Of a DNA stretch of 64,000 bases, positions 43,473-53,701 are shown piece by piece (within the stretch, counting starts at the first letter, position 1; every line of letters begins with the position of its first letter). A program made the position numbers and the translations under genes. The notes under the pieces are model-generated. The model ran no database searches. It saw nothing but the letters and a program-made list of their open reading frames with translations, and was not told the origin of the DNA. The stretch comes from Alkaliflexus imshenetskii DSM 15055 (lineage in GTDB: Bacteria; Bacteroidota; Bacteroidia; Bacteroidales; Marinilabiliaceae), in assembly GCF_000517065.1 (NCBI RefSeq), contig NZ_KI912105.1, forward strand, positions 2,941,684-3,005,683, written 5' to 3'.

Positions 43473-44393
43473 ATGACAAAAATAGCAAATGATATTACGG
43501 GGCTTATTGGCCGCACATCTTTGGTTCGCATAAATAAGATGGCAGAAGGAGCAAATGCGGAGGTTGTAGCCAAGCTTGAATTTTTTAATCCTGCAGGTTC
43601 TGTGAAAGATCGGCCTGCCTATGCCATGATAGTGGCTGCTGAAAACGCCGGGATTCTGGATCGTGACACTGTGATAGTTGAACCTACCAGCGGTAACATG
43701 GGGGTTGGGCTTGCGTTGACTGCTGCTGTGCGTGGTTATCGTCTTATCTTGACCATGCCTGAGAGTATGACCATTGAACGCCGTAAATTATTGAAAAAAT
43801 ATGGTGCAGAATTGGTTTTAACACCAGCCGCTCAGGGCATGAAGGGTGCAATAGCCAAGGCTTTGGAGCTGGCTGATGAGCATCCTAAATCTTTTGTGCC
43901 CTATCAGTTTAAGAACGAAGCCAATCCGGATGTGCATTATAAAACCACAGCTCAGGAGATTTGGGATGATACCGACGGGCAGGTTGATGCGTTTGTGGCA
44001 GGTGTTGGCACCGGAGGAACCATTACCGGAGTAGGGCGTTTTTTAAAGGAGAAGAATCCGAATGTACGCATTGTAGCGCTTGAGCCATCAGCATCGCCTG
44101 TATTGTCGGGCGGACAACCTTCGCCGCACAAGATTCAAGGTATCGGTGCTGGTTTTATCCCTGACATACTCGACCGCAGTGTGATTGACGAGGTAATTAC
44201 GGTTGAGAATGATGATGCCTTAAATTATGCAAATTGCGCTGCAAAGTCGGAAGGATTACTGGTGGGCTACTCTTCGGGCGCTGCTCTTTGGGCTGCTCTT
44301 GAACTGGCTAAACGGCCTGAGATGAAGGGCAAGCGAATAGTTGTGCTGCTGCCCGACACGGGAGAACGTTATTTGAGTGGATTTGAAATTTAA
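43473..44393 (+). CDS. cysK: Cysteine synthase A (O-acetylserine sulfhydrylase)
   Basis: 306 residues, full length. [21 protein letters not shown] carries the PLP lysine near residue 42; [13 protein letters not shown] near residue 70 is the substrate-binding TSGN loop; [17 protein letters not shown] near 175 is the phosphate-binding glycine loop; [14 protein letters not shown] and [18 protein letters not shown] follow as expected. It makes cysteine from O-acetylserine and sulfide in the cytoplasm. It follows an Rrf2 regulator gene and ends at a bidirectional terminator. Confidence 0.97.
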   Translation: MTKIANDITGLIGRTSLVRINKMAEGANAEVVAKLEFFNPAGSVKDRPAYAMIVAAENAGILDRDTVIVEPTSGNMGVGLALTAAVRGYRLILTMPESMTIERRKLLKKYGAELVLTPAAQGMKGAIAKALELADEHPKSFVPYQFKNEANPDVHYKTTAQEIWDDTDGQVDAFVAGVGTGGTITGVGRFLKEKNPNVRIVALEPSASPVLSGGQPSPHKIQGIGAGFIPDILDRSVIDEVITVENDDALNYANCAAKSEGLLVGYSSGAALWAALELAKRPEMKGKRIVVLLPDTGERYLSGFEI

Positions 44394-44396
44394 CAG

Positions 44397-44432
44397 AAAA
44401 GGGGAGAGCACACGATTGGCTCTCCCCTTTTT
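44397..44432. terminator. Bidirectional terminator between cysK and dps
   Basis: AAAAGGGGAGAG (44397-44408) pairs perfectly with CTCTCCCCTTTT (44420-44431), 11-nt loop, with T-tail on the plus strand and T-run on the minus strand. Confidence 0.92.
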
Positions 44433-44453
44433 GTTGTGGTAGAATCTTTTTGG

Positions 44454-44930
44454 TTATTTCAGGTATGCAGAAAGCATCCATACAACTTTCTCCTGCTGAG
44501 AAATATAGTCGGTAAGCAGGGTAAGGGTTCCTTCATCACCTGCTTCGTTTGCCAATGGAAGTATCTCTCTCTCCAATCTGATTAGTGTCGATAGGTTTTC
44601 CAGAGTTGTTTCAACAGTTGCAGTGCCATCGTTTATGCCTTTGGCCTCTTTAATTGTTGAAACTTTAAGATAGTCGGTAAAAGTATGTAATGGAGTTTCT
44701 CCTAGTGTAAGAATGCGCTCAGCAACTTCGTCAACTTTCAAAACAGCATCGTCATATAATTCTTCAAACTTAGCGTGTAGCTCAAAAAATTTATTTCCTC
44801 TGATGTTCCAGTGGAATCCGCGGAGATTCTGATAAAACATCTGATAATTAGCTAAAAGTTCGTTAAGCTTTCCTCCTAATTGAGCTGCTTCTTCGGCTTT
44901 TAGTCCTAATAGTTCACTTATCTTTTTCAT
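44454..44930 (-). CDS. dps: Dps family DNA-protection ferritin
   Basis: 158 residues. NLRGFHWNIRGNKFFELHAKFEELYDDAVLKVDEVAERIL (residues about 36-76) carries the ferroxidase ligands at the dimer interface (His in FHWN, His in LHAKF, Asp and Glu in DDAVLKVDEVAE). Helix-rich throughout, with the short BC helix region AKGINDGT and a C-terminal KVVWMLSAYLK. Dps dodecamers store iron, use peroxide as oxidant and protect DNA. A palindrome and a -7 element upstream suggest stress control. It converges with cysK. Confidence 0.93.
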   Translation of the reverse strand: MKKISELLGLKAEEAAQLGGKLNELLANYQMFYQNLRGFHWNIRGNKFFELHAKFEELYDDAVLKVDEVAERILTLGETPLHTFTDYLKVSTIKEAKGINDGTATVETTLENLSTLIRLEREILPLANEAGDEGTLTLLTDYISQQEKVVWMLSAYLK

Positions 44931-44947
44931 GTCAGTCTGTTTTTTTA

Positions 44948-44967
44948 TGTTTCAGCATGTTGAAACA
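44948..44967. promoter_or_regulatory. Inverted repeat in the dps leader
   Basis: TGTTTCA-GCATGT-TGAAACA, 7-bp arms, 18 nt upstream of the dps ATG. It lies downstream of the -7 element (45030-45037), so it is either an operator or an mRNA hairpin that could hide the start. Confidence 0.5.
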
Positions 44968-45029
44968 CAATTGTGGTTAATAAATAACGTACATGCCCGC
45001 TTTATAATTTTAATGGTTATTTCCTACTT

Positions 45030-45037
45030 CAAATATA
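45030..45037 (-). promoter_or_regulatory. Putative -7 promoter element of dps
   Basis: Minus-strand TATATTTG, a perfect TAnnTTTG, about 100 nt upstream of the dps ATG. No -33 match at the expected spacing. Confidence 0.45.
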
Positions 45038-45141
45038 GACATTTTGAACAGAATATTTAAATAGGAAATATCTATATCCCATCATTTGTGTTTATAGTAT
45101 TTTTTTTTACTTTAGCTTAAATTAAACCTAATTCCCAAATT

Positions 45142-47289
45142 ATGAGATTATCTTACTTTCACTCCCTCTGTGTTGATTTTTTTCTGAAGTTAAAACTCAG
45201 CATCTCTTCTCTTTCTTTTCTGAATGTTAAACGCTTAATCGTATTCAGCTTATTCGTAAGCTTTTGGTTTATTGGTGGCGAAGCTCAGGTTGCCAAATTG
45301 CCAGCGTTTGGCAAGGTTTCTATGGATGAGCTAAAGGCTACAGAGTGTCTTATAGATTCCGAAGCACAGGCGTATTATATTTTTGATAAAGGACAAACCG
45401 ATTTTGTTTATTACAGCACCACCATACGTACCGACGAAGCCGGATCGGGAAAAGGATTTCAAATGAAGTATGAGCGTCATCTTAGGGTGAAGATACTTGA
45501 CCAGGCAGCTGTTTCTGCTTTGGCTGATTTTGAATTGCCGCTTTATACCAATGGTCAGGATAAGGAGCAGATTGTATTCATAAAAGGGTTTACATATAAT
45601 CTGGTGGATGGCAAAATTGTCAAAACAAAGTTAGATTCAAAACAGATAATAACTGATAGAAAGGATGATAATTGGATAGTTGTGAAGTTTGCCATGCCCG
45701 ATGTGCGTGAGGGGTCTGTTTTTGAAGTTTCGTATCAGATATTAAGTGATTTCTTTTTTAACCTGCAGGAGTGGCAATTCCAGAGATTGTATCCTGTAAT
45801 GTATAGCGAGTACAAAGTAGCACTTCCTCAATACTTTTTTTACAACGTTAATAACCAGGGATATTTGAGTATTGACCATGCAAAGTCATCGGCTTCCAAA
45901 TCAATTGTATTAACAGTAATAGAAAAAGATCCGAGAACTGGAGATACCGAAAGATACTCGTTTAAGGAGGATTATAGGGAACACATCACCAAGTACTATA
46001 CAAGAGATGTGCCGGCATTTAAAGTCGAGAGTTTTTTAAGAACGCCACGCAACTATCTTTCAAAAATCACATTTGAGTTAACCGGTGTTCAGTTTCCACG
46101 GTCGCCTTATAAAAACTACAGTAATAGTTGGGGCGATGTGAGTAAGGAGCTGATGAAATATGAGAGTTTTGGAAGGGTACTTACTCGAAACACATTTCTG
46201 AAAGATGAGGTAGAAGCCATTAAAAGTCTCGATTTAACTGCTGAAGAGCAGATTGTTGCTGTTTTTGAGCGCGTGAAAGAGAAAGTGAAATGGAATGGGG
46301 TTAACAGTTTGTTTGCAAGTGATCCCACTTTAAGACAGTCGTGGAATAAGGGTACAGGAAATAGCGCAGACATTAACCTGACTCTGGTTTCATTTTTAAC
46401 TGCCATGGGCATTGAGTCCTACCCGGTAGCCTTAAGCACCCGCGCCAACGGCATGATTCCACTGTCGCACCCTTCCATCTCCGGCTTTAACTATGTGATT
46501 GCTATGGCAATGGTTGGCGACAAGGAGATTTTGATGGATGCTACCGATTCATTTGCAGGAGTAGAAATGTTGCCCGAGAGGTGCCTTAATGATCGGGGAC
46601 GAGTTATCGATGAACATAAATCTAAATGGGTGACGCTGGATGCCAATGGATTATCTAATCAAGTTATTTCTGGAAACCTGACAGTAGATTCTAAAGGTGG
46701 TTTTAATGGCAATATAGAGATAAGTGAAAACGGTTACGTTGCCTGGAGCAGTCGTTCTGCTATTAAAAAGCACAGCAACGAAGAGGCTTATAAAGAGGAG
46801 GTGGAAAAGGCGTACAGAGGTGTAAAAATCTCTGACATCACAATTTCCGGAGCTGATAGTGTTTACGACGCTTTGAAATGCATGTATCAGGTATCCATTG
46901 AAGATAGAACGGAGCAAATAGCTGACATGCTGATTTTTAATCCGCTATTGTTTTTTGCACACAGTGACAATCCATTTAAACTCGAAAATCGTGACTATCC
47001 GGTTGAGTATCCTTACATGTCGAGACGCAGGGTTTTATTGACGTACACTATACCTGAAGGTTACGAAGTTGAGAGCATTCCCGCTCCCCAGCGTATGCTG
47101 GCTGAAGACAGAAGCTATACGTTTTTGTACAACATCACGCAATTGGGTAATACAATACATGTGGTTCATGATTTTTCCATCAATAAAACAATGTTTTTAC
47201 CCAACGAGTACGATGCGTTAAAGTCATTTTATGCCAGAATAATTGACAAGCATGGTGAGAAAATTGTGTTGAAGAAGTTATCCAACTAA
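45142..47289 (+). CDS. DUF3857/transglutaminase-fold protein with degenerate catalytic site
   Basis: 715 residues. A signal segment is seen (RLIVFSLFVSFWFIGGEAQ, about residues 31-49). Residues about 50-260 are the DUF3857 beta-sandwich (VYYSTTIRTDEAG, RHLRVKILDQAAV, SVFEVSYQILSDFFFNLQEWQFQRLYPVMYSEYKV). Residues about 365-470 are transglutaminase-fold, but the catalytic Cys is Ser408 (in GNSADINLTLVSFLTAMGI) and the His position is Tyr451 (FNYVIAM); only the Asp (LMDATD) is kept, so it is probably not an enzyme. A C-terminal DUF3858-like part follows. Localised to the periplasm or outer surface. It precedes a related but catalytically fuller gene by 38 nt. Confidence 0.85.
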   Translation: MRLSYFHSLCVDFFLKLKLSISSLSFLNVKRLIVFSLFVSFWFIGGEAQVAKLPAFGKVSMDELKATECLIDSEAQAYYIFDKGQTDFVYYSTTIRTDEAGSGKGFQMKYERHLRVKILDQAAVSALADFELPLYTNGQDKEQIVFIKGFTYNLVDGKIVKTKLDSKQIITDRKDDNWIVVKFAMPDVREGSVFEVSYQILSDFFFNLQEWQFQRLYPVMYSEYKVALPQYFFYNVNNQGYLSIDHAKSSASKSIVLTVIEKDPRTGDTERYSFKEDYREHITKYYTRDVPAFKVESFLRTPRNYLSKITFELTGVQFPRSPYKNYSNSWGDVSKELMKYESFGRVLTRNTFLKDEVEAIKSLDLTAEEQIVAVFERVKEKVKWNGVNSLFASDPTLRQSWNKGTGNSADINLTLVSFLTAMGIESYPVALSTRANGMIPLSHPSISGFNYVIAMAMVGDKEILMDATDSFAGVEMLPERCLNDRGRVIDEHKSKWVTLDANGLSNQVISGNLTVDSKGGFNGNIEISENGYVAWSSRSAIKKHSNEEAYKEEVEKAYRGVKISDITISGADSVYDALKCMYQVSIEDRTEQIADMLIFNPLLFFAHSDNPFKLENRDYPVEYPYMSRRRVLLTYTIPEGYEVESIPAPQRMLAEDRSYTFLYNITQLGNTIHVVHDFSINKTMFLPNEYDALKSFYARIIDKHGEKIVLKKLSN

Positions 47290-47327
47290 CTTTTTGAGAT
47301 GTGTGCTAGCCATTATCTATTTTGTTC

Positions 47328-49265
47328 ATGATAACTATATTCACCATTATGGTCGCTTTATATCGAAGATTTGTTTTGTTGAGTGTGACGATATTGTTGT
47401 GTGCGGCGGCACATGGTCAAAAGTTTAAGCCGGAATATGCTTCGGTTCCGGATTCACTTAGAAAAGATGCCAATGTGATTGTTCGCAAATTTTTCACTGA
47501 AATTGAGCGTACTTCGTTAGGGCGTTTAACTCAGAAAGAGTTCATTGCCATTACGGTTCTCAATGAAAAGGGGAATCGCGATGCCAGTATGTATCTGTCT
47601 TATGACAAGTATATTAAGGTGCTTAATCTGCGTGGGAGAGTGTATAACAACTTGGGGATGTTGGTTAAGGATGTAAAAATGAAGGATTTTTATGACTCCT
47701 CCTCTTATCAGGATTTTATCTTTTTTAGTGACGACCGTGCCAAGATGTTTTCACCCAACATGAGAGAATACCCATATACGGTTGAATATGAATATGAAAT
47801 TCAGGTAAATGGTTTTGTGCATATTGAAACCTGGTTTCCGATACCGGGATTTCATGTGGCAGTGGAGTCTGCAACGTTAGTATTTAAAACGCCCGAATCC
47901 ATCAGTTTTAAATTCAAGTCCGATAATTACCCATTTAATTATGCGGAGAGTAGGGGCGATAAAGGCTTTGTTACCCACAAATGGTCGATGGAAGGTCATA
48001 AAGCAATTAAAAGAGAGAGTCTGATGCCGGCGGTTCACTCTTTTCTGCCTTATGTTTTGCTTTCGCCTGTAGAGTTTGAGTATCAGGGTTACCGAGGAGA
48101 TTTTACCAACTGGGGTACATACGGTAAATGGGTAAATTCGTTGTTGGCGCAACGAACTGAACTTACTGAACCAACCAAAACAAGAATAAGAGAACTTACC
48201 GCAGACTTGTCATGCGAAAGAGAGAAAGTAAAGGCCGTTTACCAGTATGTTCAAGGCAGAACACGTTATGTTGCCGTAATGGAGGGGATTGGTGGTTTGC
48301 AGCCAATGCTTGCCACTGATGTGGATAAGTTTGCTTATGGAGATTGCAAAGCACTTAGCAATTACACCCGTTCACTTTTGGAGGCAATCGGCATTCAATC
48401 ATATTACACAACCATTGGTGCCGATAATGTTTCCATTCGCGATGCAGATTTTGCATCAAAGGATCAGACAAATCATGTGATTCTCACCGTGCCACTTCAA
48501 AACGATACTGTTTTACTTGAGTGCACCAATCCTTACGCTCCTTTTGGATATTTGGGTGTCGCAAATTCAAACCGTAAAGCCGTAATGATAACTCAGGAGG
48601 GTGGACGGTTAATTGATATGCCCTACTTCTCGGAGGCAGATAATCTTTTTTCACAGGTCATGAAAATGGATATCAACTCGCGTGGAGATGCAGTTGGTGC
48701 ACTTCAGGTTTCTGCTTCGGGATTGCGTTTTGATGGTTTGGGATATAAAAGAGTCTCTCCTGAAAGGGAGCAGCGGGATTTTTTATTGAAGAGCTTACCT
48801 ATAAATAATTTGGAAATCAGCAGTTTTAATTTTCGGAATGAGGGCGAGACTTCCCCTGTGGCATTTCTGAATGTGGATTTTAAGGCAGGCAGATACGCAA
48901 ATATATCAGGAAATATGATGTTTATCCCGCTCAATAAACTGGACAAATCACATGTGTTATTTCAAAGCCGTAGTGACAGAGGTACGGATGTCTATTTTCC
49001 GTATGGCGTTACCAATGAGGCCAATGTAGAGTATTTGTTGCCATCAGATTATGAAGTAAGCTTTATTCCTCAAGGCGAAGTGTTGGAATCGCCCTACGGC
49101 TATTATTCATTTACTTGTGAGGTGATTGAAAGTAGAGTAATATATCATCGAAAACTTATAGTTTACGGCGGAACCATTAAGAAGGAAGAGTACGCTCAGT
49201 TGTATGACTTTTTTGATAAGGTGGGAAAACTTGACAATGCCAACATCGTTTTAAAGAAGTTGTGA
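47328..49265 (+). CDS. DUF3857/transglutaminase-fold secreted protein
   Basis: 645 residues from the ATG at 47328; an ATG at 47349 gives a more standard signal peptide (MVALYRRFVLLSVTILLCAAAHGQ). A reading from a TTG at 47322 is less likely. DUF3857 residues (LTQKEFIAITVLNEKGNRDASMYLSYD, YTVEYEYEIQVNGFVHIETWFPIP) precede a transglutaminase-like region: YGDCKALSNYTRSLLEAIGI holds Cys at about residue 340, NHVILTVPL the His about 43 residues on, and LLECTNPYAPFG has Glu-Cys-Thr-Asn where most members have an Asp-containing D-x-T-D. The GDCKD Asp is Ala. Cys and His remain, so activity is possible. Function in Bacteroidota is unknown. Confidence 0.85.
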   Translation: MITIFTIMVALYRRFVLLSVTILLCAAAHGQKFKPEYASVPDSLRKDANVIVRKFFTEIERTSLGRLTQKEFIAITVLNEKGNRDASMYLSYDKYIKVLNLRGRVYNNLGMLVKDVKMKDFYDSSSYQDFIFFSDDRAKMFSPNMREYPYTVEYEYEIQVNGFVHIETWFPIPGFHVAVESATLVFKTPESISFKFKSDNYPFNYAESRGDKGFVTHKWSMEGHKAIKRESLMPAVHSFLPYVLLSPVEFEYQGYRGDFTNWGTYGKWVNSLLAQRTELTEPTKTRIRELTADLSCEREKVKAVYQYVQGRTRYVAVMEGIGGLQPMLATDVDKFAYGDCKALSNYTRSLLEAIGIQSYYTTIGADNVSIRDADFASKDQTNHVILTVPLQNDTVLLECTNPYAPFGYLGVANSNRKAVMITQEGGRLIDMPYFSEADNLFSQVMKMDINSRGDAVGALQVSASGLRFDGLGYKRVSPEREQRDFLLKSLPINNLEISSFNFRNEGETSPVAFLNVDFKAGRYANISGNMMFIPLNKLDKSHVLFQSRSDRGTDVYFPYGVTNEANVEYLLPSDYEVSFIPQGEVLESPYGYYSFTCEVIESRVIYHRKLIVYGGTIKKEEYAQLYDFFDKVGKLDNANIVLKKL

Positions 49266-49353
49266 GTTTATATGGGTTGCTAAAGCTTGTCCTGCAAATA
49301 GTTTCTTATGAACTGTTGTGCATTTAATTTAGGATAATTGCTTTGATAGAACA

Positions 49354-49392
49354 GAAAAAGCCGGAAGATGGGTTTCATCGTCCGGCTTTTTC
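49354..49392 (-). terminator. Terminator of the aconitase gene, usable in both directions
   Basis: GAAAAAGCCGGA (49354-49365) pairs with TCCGGCTTTTTC (49381-49392), 15-nt loop, T-runs on both strands. It lies just after the aconitase stop at 49406 and about 90 nt after the DUF3857 gene. Confidence 0.9.
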
Positions 49393-49405
49393 GTTGATTT
49401 GATAA

Positions 49406-51670
49406 CTATTTGTTTTGCAGTTTAATGAGGTTGAGTGCCGAGCCGGCTCTAAACCATTCAATTTGTTGCTTATTGTATGAGTGGTTCACTTTAATGGTTT
49501 CTTTTGAACCATTGGCATGAATCAACTCAATGTTTAATGGCTTGTCGGGTGCAAACGCCTCCAAATCAATGAGGTTGATGGTGTCATCCTCCTGTATTTT
49601 GTCGTAGTCGGCTTCATTGTCGAATGTTAGCGCCAGCATACCTTGTTTTTTCAGGTTGGTCTCGTGTATGCGCGCAAAGCTTTTCACCAACACAGCCTTC
49701 ACACCCAGATGCCGTGGTTCCATGGCCGCATGTTCACGTGATGAACCTTCACCGTAGTTGTGGTCGCCCACTACAATGGATGGGATGGCAACAGCCTTAT
49801 AGGCTCTTTGTACTGCTGGCACTTCGCCATATTCGCCGGTCAGTTGGTTTTTAACCAGGTTTGTTTTGCCATTGAATGCATTTACAGCACCAATCAGCAT
49901 ATTGTTGCTGATATTGTCAAGGTGTCCGCGATACTTAAGCCATGGGCCAGCCATCGAAATGTGGTCGGTCGTGCATTTGCCCTGTGCTTTAATTAACAAT
50001 CTAGCCCCGGTTATATTTTTCCCATCCCATGGATTGAAGGGTTCTAAAATTTGCAAACGGTCGCTTGTGGGGCTCACTGCCACATCCACATCCGAACCAT
50101 CCCTGGCAGGTGCTTGATAGCCGTTGTCTTCCACAGCAAACCCTTTTGTTGGCAGCTCATCACCACTTGGGGCATCGAGTTTTACCTGCTGTCCGTCGGT
50201 GTTCAGTAAGGTGTCGGTAATTGGATTAAATTCCAGCGTACCTGCAATAGCCAGCGCAGTTACCACTTCGGGAGAGGCCACAAAAGCATAGGTGTTTGGG
50301 TTTCCGTCGGCGCGTTTGGCAAAGTTGCGGTTAAATGAGTGAACAATGGTGTTTTTCTCTTGTTTTTCGGCTCCCATACGAGCCCACATACCTATGCAAG
50401 GGCCACATGCATTGGCAAAAACTTTGCCTCCAATCTTGTCGAAGATATTGATGAAACCGTCGCGCTCAATGGTGTATCTAACCTGTTCGGAACCTGGGGT
50501 AATGGTAAATTCACCTTTTACGCTTAGCTTTTTGTCAACAGCTTGTTTGGCAATACTGGCAGCGCGGGCAATGTCTTCATAGCTTGAGTTGGTGCAGGAA
50601 CCAATAAGTCCAACTTCAACTTTTAGTGGCCATCCATTTTTGCGCGCTTCTTCTGCTACTTTGGATATCGGAGTAGCTAAGTCGGGGGTGAAAGGACCAT
50701 TCAGGTGAGGTTCCAATGTGCTAAGATCGATTTCGATCAACTGGTCGAAATATTTCTCTGGATTGGCGTAAACCTCGGGGTCTGCGGTGAGGTGTTGTTT
50801 TACTTCGTTTGCCGCATCTGCCACTTCGGCACGGCCGGTAGCACGCAGATATCGTTCCATCGATACATCGTAGCCAAAGGTGGATGTGGTGGCCCCAATC
50901 TCGGCGCCCATGTTGCAAATGGTACCTTTACCTGTACAGGAGATGGATTCAGCGCCATCACCAAAATATTCAACTACGCATCCGGTTCCACCTTTTACGG
51001 TAAGAATTCCTGCCACTTTCAGTATGATATCCTTGGAAGAGGCCCATCCATTAAGCTTTCCGGTGAGTTTTACGCCAATCAGTTTTGGAAACTTCAACTC
51101 CCAGGCCATACCCGCCATTACGTCCACTGCATCCGCACCACCAACACCGATGGCAATCATTCCAAGTCCGCCGGCATTTACGGTGTGGGAGTCGGTTCCA
51201 ATCATCATTCCACCGGGAAAGGCGTAGTTTTCAAGCACTACCTGGTGAATGATACCTGCACCGGGCTTCCAGAAGCCGATGCCATATTTATTACATACAG
51301 AACTTAGAAAGTCATAAACTTCACTGTTGCTGTCTTTCGCTGTTTTTAAGTCGTCGTTTGCCCCAATTTTTGCTTGTATTAGGTGGTCGGCATGCACCGT
51401 AGTGGGCACTGCCGCTTGTTTGCGACCGGCTTGCATGAATTGTAAGAGCGCCATCTGGGCCGTGGCATCCTGCATGGCTACCCTGTCAGGAGCAAAATCC
51501 ACGTACGATTTACCGCGCTCAAAGACTTTATTGGGTACCTCTCCGGCCAGGTGGGCGTAGAGAATTTTTTCAGTGAGAGTAAGCGGACGGTTCAGGAGTT
51601 GCCGTGTCTGCTCAACTTTTTTGCCGTAACCGGCATATACCCTGCGAATCATGTCAATGTCGAAAACCAT
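49406..51670 (-). CDS. Aconitate hydratase
   Basis: 754 residues with the mitochondrial-type aconitase layout. [23 protein letters not shown] and [30 protein letters not shown] near residue 170 bind substrate; the cluster cysteines lie in [20 protein letters not shown] and [12 protein letters not shown]. The swivel domain holds [13 protein letters not shown] and [24 protein letters not shown]. It isomerises citrate to isocitrate in the cytoplasm. The family symbol (acnA versus acnB) is not assigned because this 750-residue type is separate from both Escherichia coli forms. Single gene with its own terminator; a -7 element lies 41 nt upstream. Confidence 0.95.
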   Translation of the reverse strand: MVFDIDMIRRVYAGYGKKVEQTRQLLNRPLTLTEKILYAHLAGEVPNKVFERGKSYVDFAPDRVAMQDATAQMALLQFMQAGRKQAAVPTTVHADHLIQAKIGANDDLKTAKDSNSEVYDFLSSVCNKYGIGFWKPGAGIIHQVVLENYAFPGGMMIGTDSHTVNAGGLGMIAIGVGGADAVDVMAGMAWELKFPKLIGVKLTGKLNGWASSKDIILKVAGILTVKGGTGCVVEYFGDGAESISCTGKGTICNMGAEIGATTSTFGYDVSMERYLRATGRAEVADAANEVKQHLTADPEVYANPEKYFDQLIEIDLSTLEPHLNGPFTPDLATPISKVAEEARKNGWPLKVEVGLIGSCTNSSYEDIARAASIAKQAVDKKLSVKGEFTITPGSEQVRYTIERDGFINIFDKIGGKVFANACGPCIGMWARMGAEKQEKNTIVHSFNRNFAKRADGNPNTYAFVASPEVVTALAIAGTLEFNPITDTLLNTDGQQVKLDAPSGDELPTKGFAVEDNGYQAPARDGSDVDVAVSPTSDRLQILEPFNPWDGKNITGARLLIKAQGKCTTDHISMAGPWLKYRGHLDNISNNMLIGAVNAFNGKTNLVKNQLTGEYGEVPAVQRAYKAVAIPSIVVGDHNYGEGSSREHAAMEPRHLGVKAVLVKSFARIHETNLKKQGMLALTFDNEADYDKIQEDDTINLIDLEAFAPDKPLNIELIHANGSKETIKVNHSYNKQQIEWFRAGSALNLIKLQNK

Positions 51671-52007
51671 AATAAAAATGTGATTTTTGTCAGTTTGATA
51701 AATGGATGTTCAAAAATAGGAAAAAAAAGGGATATCATTATCTAAACAGTTATTGGTGGGCGAATGTTCAATGGTGGGTGTTGTTCTATGGCTTTGTTTG
51801 TCAAGGTTTTGTTTGATAAATTGCTTTTTTTACCTTATCAGAATCTAGCATGTAATTGGTAATGATTAGTGAATTTGCACCTTTTTATTTGGTCTGTTAT
51901 AACTGAATTTAATCTGATATGGGGAGGGGAATGATCAATTGTGGCTAAAAGATTTCTCGTTTTTTGTAACTTTAGTACATTAAGGAATTGTGTAACCATC
52001 CGCAGAT
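51671..52007. other. Divergent region between aconitase and a small membrane protein
   Basis: 337 nt. Contains the putative aconitase -7 element (51711-51718). No clear promoter for the plus-strand gene at 52008 and no gene. Confidence 0.4.
51711..51718 (-). promoter_or_regulatory. Putative -7 promoter element of the aconitase gene
   Basis: Minus-strand TATTTTTG, a perfect TAnnTTTG, 41 nt upstream of the ATG. No -33 match at the expected spacing. Confidence 0.45.
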
Positions 52008-52478
52008 ATGATTTTAAACTATACACTTGATAAAAGCTTTGGTCCGGCCGGAAGCATCGTTGGTTATTTTTTAATGGCCGTTGGCATTTCTACCATTCAT
52101 TTGTCGCTCTCCGGATTGGTTTTGATTATGCTGGGTTGTTTTATGGCTTTTTCTGCCTCCGGATGCTCCATTGATGTGGAAAACTTTAAGATTCGGTTCT
52201 CTAATAATTTATTTGGATTTATAAAAATAGGGACGTGGCATTATGTGCATCCAAGAATGAAGCTGGGCCTATCAAATTCAAAAATGACTTATAGGGTATA
52301 CAGCATGAGTAACCGTTCTGTGGATATGAAGAGCTCCGATTTCAGAGTTTATATTTATGAGGAGAGCGGCCGCAAAGGGAATGCCGTTTGCCGTTTTAAG
52401 AAGCGCGAAGAGGCTGAGGCCGAATTGGCCCGATTGAGCGATTTGCTCGGTTTGGAGATAAGGGGAGAGATAAGATAG
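52008..52478 (+). CDS. Small membrane protein of unknown function
   Basis: 156 residues. Two adjacent hydrophobic segments (GSIVGYFLMAVGISTIHLSLS and GLVLIMLGCFMAFSASG, residues about 15-53) form a hairpin anchor. The rest, residues about 54-156, is soluble and mixed, with IDVENFKIRFSNNLFGFIKIGTWHYVHPRMKLGL and the charged helix FKKREEAEAELARLSDLLGLE. No family recognised. It precedes the chelatase gene by 123 nt on the same strand but no coupling is evident. Confidence 0.7.
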   Translation: MILNYTLDKSFGPAGSIVGYFLMAVGISTIHLSLSGLVLIMLGCFMAFSASGCSIDVENFKIRFSNNLFGFIKIGTWHYVHPRMKLGLSNSKMTYRVYSMSNRSVDMKSSDFRVYIYEESGRKGNAVCRFKKREEAEAELARLSDLLGLEIRGEIR

Positions 52479-52601
52479 TTTATTCTGAATTTTAAGATTT
52501 TCAGAGATGCATTGAAAAACAATAGTTGCCATGTCTTTGTTTTCTCAACTGGTTCGCATCGATTGCGATTCAACCACCTGATTCATTAAACTCATCATTT
52601 T

Positions 52602-53387
52602 ATGATTGGCCAAACAGAAAAGAGAGGCATTTTGCTGGTGGCATTTGGTACATCTGTTGCTGGTGCCAGTAACGCTTATGATTCCTTACAAAAACAAATT
52701 CAGAACCTGTTTCCGGATGTTGAAATCCGAAGAGCGTATACCTCAAACTTTGTACGCCGCAAATTAAAATCCGAAGGAATTTCGATTCTGTCGCCTGCGT
52801 CTGCATTGGCCGGAATGGCCGATGACGGTTTTACGCATGTGGCCGTATTGTCACTGCATGTGATTCCGGGTTATGAGTATCATGATTTGCTGATGATAGC
52901 CAATGCTTTTAGAAGAGTGCCGAAAGGCATTAATAGCATATCTGTGGGAGGTCCGTTGCTCAATTCACACGACGACTATGTGAATGTGACCAAAGCCATC
53001 AAAGATTTTTCATCCGGATTTCTTAATTCTGGTGATGTGCTGGTGCTCATGGGGCATGGAACCAGTCATTCGGCCAATATTTGCTATGCCGGACTTCAGG
53101 AGTATTTCAGAAGATTGGATGATTCAATTCTCGTTGGTACCATTGAGGCGTTCCCTTCTGTTCAAGATGTGATTATCCAATTAAAACAAAGAAAGGCTTC
53201 ACGTGTTTGGCTGATGCCTTTTCTGACAATTGCAGGCGATCATGTAATCAACGACATGGCCGGAGATAAACCTAATAGCTGGAAAACACTTCTCGAATCC
53301 GAAGGGTTTGAGGTGATGGTAAACAGAACTGCTTTGGCTCAAATTGTTCCTGTGGTGGATGTCTGGCTTAGTAAAATTTCATTTTAA
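52602..53387 (+). CDS. cbiK: CbiK-type sirohydrochlorin cobalt/iron chelatase
   Basis: 261 residues. GILLVAFGTSVAGA starts the first half; VLVLMGHGTSHSAN carries His152, GTIEAFPSVQDV Glu182, and TIAGDHVINDMAGD His214. The spacing (30 and 62) equals that of the CbiK metal-site residues H145, E175 and H207. CbiK inserts Co(II), or Fe(II), into sirohydrochlorin for B12 or sirohaem. No signal peptide is present, unlike the periplasmic CbiK variants of some anaerobes. Other corrin genes are not nearby. A strong terminator follows. Confidence 0.92.
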   Translation: MIGQTEKRGILLVAFGTSVAGASNAYDSLQKQIQNLFPDVEIRRAYTSNFVRRKLKSEGISILSPASALAGMADDGFTHVAVLSLHVIPGYEYHDLLMIANAFRRVPKGINSISVGGPLLNSHDDYVNVTKAIKDFSSGFLNSGDVLVLMGHGTSHSANICYAGLQEYFRRLDDSILVGTIEAFPSVQDVIIQLKQRKASRVWLMPFLTIAGDHVINDMAGDKPNSWKTLLESEGFEVMVNRTALAQIVPVVDVWLSKISF

Positions 53388-53701
53388 GCAGATGTCTGTT
53401 TGTTGATAGTTAGCTGCTTATGAGTTTGTGTGTTGAGAACAGAACAAAAGCAGCTGATGTTTGTTACAATTAGTTGGTTGCAGGAATTTCTATTGTCAAA
53501 TTTCCTGCAACCAATGCTTTTTTACATAACAATCCACTGACGAATAGTTTTTTTCAGTTGAACTGACGACGATTGTGATGGAACATAATTGGCATATTAG
53601 GTTTGGGAAAGTCGTTATCTGATTATCTTTAAAATCGGATTAAGAGCTTTTTCATTAGAGTATGTGATTGTAAATCATTGTGATGAATTTAAAATAGATT
53701 T
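53388..53701. other. Region between cbiK and the carboxylase operon
   Basis: 314 nt, holding the cbiK terminator (53474-53525) and the unrecognised promoter of the carboxylase operon; TATCTTTA near 53621 and TAGATTTA near 53696 are one-base misses of the -7 consensus. Confidence 0.45.
53474..53525 (+). terminator. Terminator of cbiK
   Basis: TTGGTTGCAGGAA (53474-53486) pairs perfectly with TTCCTGCAACCAA (53502-53514) and is followed by TGCTTTTTTTAC. Confidence 0.88.

Noticed and set aside
50705-51307. 200-codon plus-strand frame opposite aconitase
   Set aside because: Shadow frame of a conserved gene; the translation has no family features.
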